Assembly: GCA_002709385.1 (NCBI GenBank) | Contig: PAQS01000005.1 | Coordinates: forward strand, 1 to 39,152 | Direction: 5' to 3' | From: Waddliaceae bacterium | Lineage (GTDB): Bacteria; Chlamydiota; Chlamydiia; Chlamydiales; GCA-2709385 | Length of the DNA stretch: 39,152 nucleotides | Part shown: piece by piece, positions 33,933 through 39,152 of the stretch | Layout: every line of letters begins with the position of its first letter | How positions within the stretch are numbered: the first letter of the stretch is position 1 | Translations under genes and position numbers: made by a program | Notes under the pieces: generated by a model | What the model was told of the DNA's origin: nothing | Seen by the model: only the letters and a program-made list of their open reading frames with translations | Database searches by the model: none

Positions 33933-35627
33933 ATGACTTCACCTTCAGGACAAATTCGACTCGGTGGGCTTACCTCCGGATTTGACACCGAATCTATTGT
34001 ACAACAATTGCTTGCAGTAGATCAAACACGTATCGATGATCTCACATCTGAAATGGATATCAATGAAGCAAAAATTGATACCTGGGAAGATGTTGCAGAC
34101 CAATTAAAAACTTTAGGCGAAACAATTACCACTCTACGCGCCGTAGGTTCTACACTTTACGATGATAAACTTGCTACCACAACAGATAGTACAGTTGCCA
34201 CTGCAACTGCAACTTCTTCAGCCATCGAATCAACATATAATATTACTGTTACAACAATGGCGCAGTCAAAAGTAGCCAATGGAAGCCAAAAAGCTGACGG
34301 TTACACACTGCCCAGTGCTGGTTCTATAATTATTAATGGAGTCACCATTAATTTTGCTGGTGGAGAAACCTTATCCGAAGTTGCAGCCCTCATTACCGCT
34401 GCAAATTATCAATCTGAAGATGAAATCATTGCCACGGTCATCGATAACCGCTTGGTTCTTCAAACAGAAACGATGGGATCTGGGGCTACCATTTACGGAA
34501 CAACAGATACAAGCCCGGAGTTTGTCAATGCTACGGACGATCCTAACAATATTTTACAGGGTGAACTTGGACTTATTGACGGTTCAGGGAACCTTGCTAA
34601 CGTAGCTCAAAATGGAACAGATGCCAGCATTGATATCAATGGAATTACCATTACGCGAAATACAAATACAATCACGGATGCCATTGATAATGTAACTTTA
34701 AGCGTAACTAAAACAGGTTCTGCTGTTCTTGATGTCTCCGTTGATGTAGCCGAAATCAAAGAAGTCGTCACTGACTTTGTTGATCTTTTCAATGAAACAC
34801 GTGATTTCATTACACGGGTACGAGAAGCAAAGCTTGATGAAGATGATGAATTTGGTCTCTTTTTCTCTGATTCTTTATTACGCGGATTATTCAATGATGT
34901 TCGTCAGCTTACCACATCAGGAGTGAAAATGGGGGGAGCTGACTGGGATGGATCTGTCACCGTTCAAGCTGCTGCTTCCGTAAATGCCACCCAAATTCAG
35001 CTCAATAATTTTACAGCAGGAACAGGAACTCTGAATGAAGGTGACCAGTTTACCATTGCTGGAGATTCTCAAATTTACACTGTTTATAACGATTCAAGTA
35101 TTTCTGGAAATGCCGCTACTGTAGATATTCAACCCCCTCTGAAAATCGCCTTAAGCGGTGGAGAGGCAATTACAGTAGCTAGAAGAACTCTTGGTGATTT
35201 TGGAGTCGATGTAGACACTAGTACTGTATCTGGTGTAGAAGGGGTTTTAGCAATCACTGACGAAGGTCTTTTAGACAGCGTTTTACTTTCTAATGTTGAG
35301 TTAATCAAAAATATTTTCACTCGCTCTGGTGATACTTCTGAAGATACAGGTATTGCTCGACGTTTATATGACTGGATTGACCAACAAACAAAAATTTCCG
35401 TTTTCTCTTCAACAAGTCGCTCTATTGACGATGTAAAAATTCCCGGTTTAGAGAGTTCAAATGAACGTCTCGAAGACCAAATTGCTATTTTAGAAGACCG
35501 CTTAGCTCAAAAAGAAGCTGCTTTGATCCGACAGTTTGCTGAAATGGAAAACTCTCTTGCTAAAGCCCAATCTTCTGGCGCATCACTAAGCGGCTTAGCT
35601 GCCGGTGGAGGTACTGCTGGAGGATAA
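33933..35627 (+). CDS. fliD: Flagellar filament cap protein FliD (hook-associated protein 2)
   Basis: This 564-residue protein matches FliD, which caps the growing flagellar filament and folds flagellin at the tip. The N-terminal domain (GLTSGFDTESIVQQLLAVDQ at residues 9-28, then helical to about 75 and TATATSSAIESTYNITVTTM near 90) is the FliD_N family. A flagellin-hook-IN-like region lies near 130-180. FliD_C starts around ASIDINGITITRN near 232 and ends with a coiled coil (LEDQIAILEDRLAQKEAAL near 512-530) and a Gly-rich tail. A beta-rich insert (about 335-420) interrupts the C-terminal domain. There are no cysteines. The ATG at 33933 has AAGGAGAG. No flagellin, fliS or other flagellar gene is in the window. 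Confidence 0.93.
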   Translation: MTSPSGQIRLGGLTSGFDTESIVQQLLAVDQTRIDDLTSEMDINEAKIDTWEDVADQLKTLGETITTLRAVGSTLYDDKLATTTDSTVATATATSSAIESTYNITVTTMAQSKVANGSQKADGYTLPSAGSIIINGVTINFAGGETLSEVAALITAANYQSEDEIIATVIDNRLVLQTETMGSGATIYGTTDTSPEFVNATDDPNNILQGELGLIDGSGNLANVAQNGTDASIDINGITITRNTNTITDAIDNVTLSVTKTGSAVLDVSVDVAEIKEVVTDFVDLFNETRDFITRVREAKLDEDDEFGLFFSDSLLRGLFNDVRQLTTSGVKMGGADWDGSVTVQAAASVNATQIQLNNFTAGTGTLNEGDQFTIAGDSQIYTVYNDSSISGNAATVDIQPPLKIALSGGEAITVARRTLGDFGVDVDTSTVSGVEGVLAITDEGLLDSVLLSNVELIKNIFTRSGDTSEDTGIARRLYDWIDQQTKISVFSSTSRSIDDVKIPGLESSNERLEDQIAILEDRLAQKEAALIRQFAEMENSLAKAQSSGASLSGLAAGGGTAGG

Positions 35628-35628
35628 A

Positions 35629-35814
35629 ATGCATAAATTGCTTATTTTTATCACTTCTTTACTCATCTTATCCTGCTGTACAGAGGCTCGTTACAGCAGG
35701 GGCGATGGGGCTTATAGAGAGTACTCTAGCTACGACGAAGAATCTCAGGACGAGGAAGATGTAGAAGAATTTGAAGCGAGCAAAGAAAACTGGGAGATTG
35801 ATTGGACTCGTTGA
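35629..35814 (+). CDS. Small acidic lipoprotein, unrecognised
   Basis: I choose the ATG at 35629, one base after the fliD stop, giving 61 residues, with GGAGG upstream. The frame is open from 35605 but that start would lie in the end of fliD and spoil the signal. The product begins with a lipoprotein signal (MHKLLIFITSLLILSCC, lipobox around LSC) and then is highly acidic (EESQDEEDVEEFEASKE), with a short charged end. No family is recognised. The gene is translationally linked to fliD, so an envelope function tied to that protein is the reasonable first guess. Confidence 0.7.
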   Translation: MHKLLIFITSLLILSCCTEARYSRGDGAYREYSSYDEESQDEEDVEEFEASKENWEIDWTR

Positions 35815-35839
35815 GTTAAATAAGAATTATTTTTTCATA

Positions 35840-35878
35840 TCACTACAGAGACACTGATCTCACAGAGTAGCACTGAGA
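35840..35878. repeat. CACAGAG-type sequence between convergent genes
   Basis: The gap between the lipoprotein gene and the DUF368 gene holds CACTACAGAGACACTGATCT followed by CACAGAGTAGCACTGAG. It resembles the TCACAGAGAA/TTCTCTGTGA sequences at 7365-7412 and the CTCTGTGATCTCACTGG run at 13013-13029. A short imperfect stem (CTAC/GTAG with GAG/CTC inside) can form, so it may serve as a terminator. Confidence 0.5.
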
Positions 35879-35912
35879 CTTTATTTAAACCTCCAATAGC
35901 TATCGAATACCA

Positions 35913-37094
35913 CTAGTCTTTTTTCTCTGCCAACTTCTCAAATACAACTACAGTGAAAAAACCTATCACAACAAAAGCAAGAGCAATAAACGTTTCTAAT
36001 TGAAGAAGAGAAGGAAAAGACATACGAACCGTTTCTAATTGAGGCCCTTTATGTAATTTCAAAGGATTTAAGACCCATTGATAAGTCCAAAACGGCCAAA
36101 TCACCCAAGCAGCACCCGCCATAAAGCCTGTAAGTAATGATATCGCAGAATCGTGGTAATAGCGAAACACCCAAGCAATACCTCTTGCAAAAGTTAATGC
36201 TCCTACAATAATCCCCATTCCTACACTAAAAAGAACGCTAAATGCATGCCCATCAAAACTAAAAACAGCAAGAGCTTGAGTGAAATCTGCAATAGCTCCG
36301 ATAAATATGCCGTAAACCCCCAAAATATTTAAGAGATAACTCCCAGAAATACCAGGAAGAAGCATTGCTGAAATACCGAGCATTCCACAAAAAAAGAACC
36401 ATAACTCTGTTTTCCAAGAAAAGTGCCCTGATAAAAAATCTTGAACAGGACCTACCAAGCGAGTTTCATGACTCAATACGGAAGATTCCTCTGTAATGAG
36501 GCCTTTAGATAGCATACCTGATAACTGAGACTCACTAACTCTTTTTAATCTAGAAACGCCTTCATCTAAATTTGCAATAGGTACCTCGTACCGTTGCTCT
36601 AAGCGAACAGGCACATCGTATTCTTTTTCTGAAACCAGAGTTTTAGCTAAAGGGCCGGTACAAATAAAAGCTAAAATAGCTCCTAAAGTCACTGCTGAAA
36701 GATGCCGTGAATGCCACTCCGGCACACATCCCCAACAATAACGAATAGACGACAAAATAAGACCGAAAAATAGAGCATAAAGATAAGTACGGTATTCTGG
36801 GTCATGAAGCATGTAAGCTATAACTTGAGCGAGCGAAAGAACTGAAAAAGCCATCCCCCCCAACAGAGCAAGCAAAAAGCGCCAATGTACCTCTTTTGCA
36901 AGCTTCCGAAACTGAAAAGAAAAAACCAACGGTATAGAACGCAGATTAATACTGCGAATACTATCAAGAAGTTCCTCGTAAATACCTGTAATGAATGCAA
37001 TGGTCCCTCCTGAAACACCAGGAACTAGGTCCGCTGCCCCCATGCATATTCCACAAAGAAAAACACGAAGCCAGTGCAAGGGACCATTTTGCAT
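35913..37094 (-). CDS. DUF368 membrane protein, polyprenyl-phosphate translocase family
   Basis: This 393-residue protein has about ten hydrophobic segments arranged as two repeated halves. The halves carry the family signatures GAADLVPGVSGGTIAFI near residues 19-35 and AMLLPGISGSYLL near 238-250. DUF368 proteins (PopT in Vibrio) have been shown in other bacteria to flip undecaprenyl phosphate back to the cytoplasmic side so it can be reused in cell-wall synthesis. A polar insert of about 70 residues (around 157-225, from SEKEYDVPV to FLSGHFSW) separates the halves and is longer than I would expect. The ATG at 37094 overlaps the RodZ-like stop codon (TAATG). A cell-wall role with RodZ is likely. 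Confidence 0.88.
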   Translation of the reverse strand: MQNGPLHWLRVFLCGICMGAADLVPGVSGGTIAFITGIYEELLDSIRSINLRSIPLVFSFQFRKLAKEVHWRFLLALLGGMAFSVLSLAQVIAYMLHDPEYRTYLYALFFGLILSSIRYCWGCVPEWHSRHLSAVTLGAILAFICTGPLAKTLVSEKEYDVPVRLEQRYEVPIANLDEGVSRLKRVSESQLSGMLSKGLITEESSVLSHETRLVGPVQDFLSGHFSWKTELWFFFCGMLGISAMLLPGISGSYLLNILGVYGIFIGAIADFTQALAVFSFDGHAFSVLFSVGMGIIVGALTFARGIAWVFRYYHDSAISLLTGFMAGAAWVIWPFWTYQWVLNPLKLHKGPQLETVRMSFPSLLQLETFIALAFVVIGFFTVVVFEKLAEKKD

Positions 37095-37498
37095 TAAACA
37101 ACCTCTAAATACTTAGCAAAATAATAAGCGAGAAGAATAACGACTGGAAAAGCAAGATACCATACAGCAGAAGGCAACCAACTGACACCACCACTTGAGC
37201 CACCTCTAGGTTCTAAAGTACCAATACCATAATCAAATTCTTGTTTAGCAGGCTTACCAAAAAGATCTGGATTGTCTGCAATGAGTTGATCTGCATCAAT
37301 CCCCAGAAAAATAGCGTATTGCTTTAAAAACCCTTGGGCATAAACAGGTGAAATCAAACGCTCCGGGCACCCTTCTTCAATCGCTTGAAGATAGCTCATG
37401 CGAATAGACGTTCCATTCTCCGCTTCTTTTAGCGATATATTCATTTCTTTTCGTCGATTACGAAATGAATGTCCTATATCTTGTAATGAATTAGCCAT
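37094..37498 (-). CDS. rodZ: Short RodZ-like cytoskeletal membrane protein
   Basis: I use the ATG at 37498, giving 134 residues; a TTG at 37510 would add four. Residues 1-75 are a RodZ-type helix-turn-helix domain (SLQDIGHSFRNRRKEMNISL, then SYLQAIEEG and PVYAQGFLKQYAIFLGID), which in other bacteria binds the actin-like MreB rather than DNA. A linker leads to one membrane helix (AVWYLAFPVVILLAYYFA, about 112-130) close to the C terminus. The periplasmic domain of E. coli RodZ is absent, as in the chlamydial RodZ homologue CT009. Its stop codon overlaps the DUF368 start, coupling cell shape/division control to lipid-carrier recycling. Confidence 0.82.
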   Translation of the reverse strand: MANSLQDIGHSFRNRRKEMNISLKEAENGTSIRMSYLQAIEEGCPERLISPVYAQGFLKQYAIFLGIDADQLIADNPDLFGKPAKQEFDYGIGTLEPRGGSSGGVSWLPSAVWYLAFPVVILLAYYFAKYLEVV

Positions 37499-37685
37499 AG
37501 AAGATACCAAAAACCCCGAATTATCAATAACATAACAAAGTATGGGCTTATACTTCTTTACTTATAACTCTTGAAAGGCTTGAATTCCAGGGAAAAACAG
37601 CTCTTTGAGAATTCCTTAGTTTAAGTTTAGCAAAGTAAATAAGGAAAAAGGAAATAATAGAGGTACTTTGAATATCTCAATACCC

Positions 37686-37736
37686 CTCTGTAATCCCTAG
37701 GCGTTTGCAAAAACATATAAAAACGTTCTTCAAATT
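37686..37736. repeat. Dispersed intergenic repeat, copy 2
   Basis: This stretch aligns with 12924-12973: CTCT, then GCGTTT[A/G]CAAAAA, a CATA core, AAAAA and CTTCAAATT, with small gaps. Roughly four in five positions agree. Both copies lie in gene-free DNA and in the same orientation. Unlike copy 1 it lacks a clear inverted partner next to it. Confidence 0.7.
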
Positions 37737-37775
37737 GAATAATTTCTACCTGTTTCACTATTTTTGCAATTCACT

Positions 37776-37799
37776 CCCCCAATGGTTTTTCAATGGGGG
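37776..37799 (-). terminator. GC-rich hairpin after the 317-residue gene
   Basis: CCCCCA (37776-37781) pairs with TGGGGG (37794-37799), extended by TG/CA across one A-A mismatch around a GTTTTT loop. It begins 13 bases after the stop codon of the minus-strand gene. No T run follows on that strand, so termination is plausible but not certain. Confidence 0.5.
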
Positions 37800-37811
37800 C
37801 GGGCAAATCTC

Positions 37812-38765
37812 CTAAGGAATATAGGGTCCACGATACTGAGCATAATGATACAACTCAGATACTCTCTGGTGCGTTTTTTTATAATTCTCTCCACCTGGAA
37901 CATTCGTATCTTTTAAAATATTTAACACATCTTGAATAGACACTCTTTCTAAATATTTTTCATACACATACTTTACAAGATTATCTGGAAAAAGTTCCGT
38001 ATTAGGCTGAATATGCGCCACTCCACAATACTTAATATGCTTAAGTGTTGTAGCAGAAGAAAATTTCTTCATATCTTCAGGAAAAGATAATTTTGACAAA
38101 TTCTCTAAAGAGCATTTTCCACTATCTACTTGAGATTTCACATACATCACATGCTCATATTGCCACTTATCTTTTGCTTTAGGCGCAGGAATTGTAATAG
38201 TAATCATATCTGAAATTTCGGTAGCTGGAGTAGGACATATCTCTGTTTCTTTTTCTAATTCTTTTAGAGAGTCTCCTTCTAAAAGTTGACTCCAAAAGGG
38301 AAAATTTTCTCCATCAGCCTGACTATCTTTTTGTCTACTTTCAACATCCGATCCAAAATCAAACAGTACCTGGTTCAAAAAATCAGAGTCCTGAGCAGAA
38401 GAAGGCCTTCTATTAGAAGAAAAAGTTCTAAAAGGCTCTTCTCCTTGATCAACAGATTTGAATCTAAGCGCTACTCCAGGAGAGAGCGGTGGCTTATAAG
38501 CCTTATAGTTTTGTTGATATTCCGTTATCGTTAAATTAAATAAATCAGCGACTTCCTGAGAGCTCAAACCATAGTGAGACTCTAATTTTTGCATGGCTCC
38601 ACGATAATCAGGTTTTTCTTTTTTATTAGCTTTGCTTATAGGCGTCTGCACCCCAGGAATCTGTGGTAAAATAGCTTGCTCAGTATCACTTACTGACCAA
38701 GAACCTGAAGCAGAAAAATTTGGGTCGTAACTCGAGTCGTTATTAAAACCTAAACCAAATCCCAT
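37812..38765 (-). CDS. Unrecognised protein with shared C-terminal domain, putative effector (paralogue A)
   Basis: This 317-residue protein has no signal peptide or membrane helix. The first 45 residues are Ser/Gly/Asn-rich and look disordered (GFGLGFNNDSSYDPNFSASG), as is common for type III secreted proteins. Residues about 55-95 (GLSSQEVADLFNLTITEY) resemble a degenerate helix-turn-helix of the XRE type; this is weak. The middle is acidic and disordered. Residues about 190-317 form a helical domain ending YHYAQYRGPYIP, which is repeated in the gene at the right edge (AHIQPNTELFPDNLVKYVYE against AHINPSEEIYPDEIVKVVYE). The ATG at 38765 has AAGG upstream. Function unknown. Confidence 0.65.
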   Translation of the reverse strand: MGFGLGFNNDSSYDPNFSASGSWSVSDTEQAILPQIPGVQTPISKANKKEKPDYRGAMQKLESHYGLSSQEVADLFNLTITEYQQNYKAYKPPLSPGVALRFKSVDQGEEPFRTFSSNRRPSSAQDSDFLNQVLFDFGSDVESRQKDSQADGENFPFWSQLLEGDSLKELEKETEICPTPATEISDMITITIPAPKAKDKWQYEHVMYVKSQVDSGKCSLENLSKLSFPEDMKKFSSATTLKHIKYCGVAHIQPNTELFPDNLVKYVYEKYLERVSIQDVLNILKDTNVPGGENYKKTHQRVSELYHYAQYRGPYIP

Positions 38766-38893
38766 GTGAACTACCTTATATTTTTTACAATTCTCACTAA
38801 AATTAACTATAAAACTATAAAAAAGATAAGGAATCTTTAAAAAGAACCGTTAAAGATTAGATTGTTTTTCTGTAAAAATGAAAAGAATAGAGG

Positions 38894-38925
38894 GGAGGTA
38901 CTACTGATATAGTCAAAGCACCTCC
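38894..38925 (-). terminator. Terminator of the right-edge gene
   Basis: On the minus strand GGAGGTGCT (38925-38917) pairs with AGTACCTCC (38902-38894) over nine positions with one G-U pair, followed by a T-rich stretch (down to about 38872). It lies 11 bases after the stop codon at 38937, before the next minus-strand gene. Confidence 0.7.
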
Positions 38926-38936
38926 TTATAGATTTA

Positions 38937-39152
38937 CTAAGGAAGATGAGGTCCACGATACTGAGCATAGCGATATAACTCAGACACTCTTCGAGCATCC
39001 GTGAACTTTTTATCTGTACTCTGAAATTGCATTCCTTGCAAAATACTGAGTACTGTCTTTATCTTTTGATTCCTCAAATACATTTCATAAACAACTTTTA
39101 CAATCTCATCCGGATATATCTCTTCAGAAGGATTAATATGTGCCATGGCACA
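38937..39152 (-). CDS. C-terminal end of a paralogous unrecognised protein (paralogue B), 5' end beyond window
   Basis: The frame stays open to the right edge. An internal ATG at 39146 exists, but two more in-frame codons (Cys-Ala) precede it at the edge and align with the Cys-Gly before VAHI in paralogue A (CAMAHINP against CGVAHIQP). So this is most likely the last 71 residues of a longer gene, not a small protein starting here. The visible part is the shared domain: YPDEIVKVVYEMYL, KIKTVLSILQ, and the ending RRVSELYRYAQYRGPHLP. The two genes look like a tandem duplication. Function unknown. Confidence 0.75.
   Translation of the reverse strand, partial: CAMAHINPSEEIYPDEIVKVVYEMYLRNQKIKTVLSILQGMQFQSTDKKFTDARRVSELYRYAQYRGPHLP

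Larger units (their letters stand above)
37511..37811. other. Intergenic stretch with repeat and hairpins
   Basis: These roughly 300 bases hold no gene. They include AT-rich sequence likely to carry the RodZ promoter, a hairpin with AGAGG/CCTCT (37659-37690), the 50-nt dispersed repeat (37686-37736), and a C-rich/G-rich hairpin (37776-37799) 13 bases beyond the stop of the minus-strand gene at 37812. Confidence 0.65.

Noticed and set aside
35605-35628. Upstream start for the small lipoprotein
   Set aside because: It would lie within fliD and push the lipoprotein signal away from the N terminus; the ATG at 35629 has a good ribosome site.

Overview
The window looks like a chromosomal segment from a member of the Chlamydiales outside the classical Chlamydiaceae (a Simkania- or Parachlamydia-type 'environmental' chlamydia); I cannot place it to genus. 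The evidence is a single-chain glycyl-tRNA synthetase (alpha and beta subunits fused, as in chlamydiae), a short RodZ-like protein with no periplasmic domain, a set of small proteins with the two-hairpin hydrophobic lobe typical of chlamydial inclusion-membrane (Inc) proteins, several large unrecognised genes that look like secreted effectors, and a moderately AT-rich composition. I see no rRNA, tRNA, transposase, phage gene or CRISPR array.

Left edge (1-2465, minus): the 5' part of a very large unrecognised protein with coiled, acidic/proline-rich, one-TM and tandem 102-residue repeat regions, running off the window. 2.7-8.3 kb: an envelope ion/osmotic-stress block, with a large MscS-family channel followed after 5 bp by a KefB-type cation/proton antiporter, then an MFS carrier converging on a small MscS. 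8.3-10.4 kb (minus): nadE, yaaA and a TMEM14-type membrane protein, with nadE and yaaA overlapping. 10.4-12.6 kb: an Inc-like protein, a divergent soluble unknown and a Bax-inhibitor-1 family membrane protein. 12.6-13.08 kb is a gene-free stretch full of hairpins and dispersed repeats. 13.1-18 kb: M3 oligopeptidase, a zeta-class glutathione transferase/maleylacetoacetate isomerase, a small lipoprotein and a DUF2125-like membrane-anchored protein.

18-25 kb (plus): a membrane-anchored Clp-like AAA+ ATPase, four small Inc-like genes in a row (one an internal 228-bp duplication, two clear paralogues), the fused glyQS, and a further four-TM Inc-like protein. 25-33.8 kb (minus): a tightly packed five-gene run, dnaG, then a TolC-type outer-membrane factor carrying an ABC substrate-binding domain at its N terminus, a lipoprotein membrane-fusion protein, an RND pump and a DCC-family CxxC protein; the three middle genes make a complete tripartite efflux system.

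33.9-35.8 kb (plus): a flagellar filament-cap protein FliD followed by a small acidic lipoprotein, with no other flagellar gene in the window. 35.9-37.5 kb (minus): RodZ-like protein overlapping a DUF368 (polyprenyl-phosphate translocase family) gene, a plausible cell-wall pair. 37.8-39.15 kb (minus): two paralogous unrecognised proteins sharing a C-terminal domain, the second cut by the right edge.

The most interesting items are the isolated FliD, the substrate-binding/TolC fusion, the AAA+/Inc-like cluster, the repeat protein at the left edge, and a roughly 50-nt intergenic repeat found at 12.9 and 37.7 kb.
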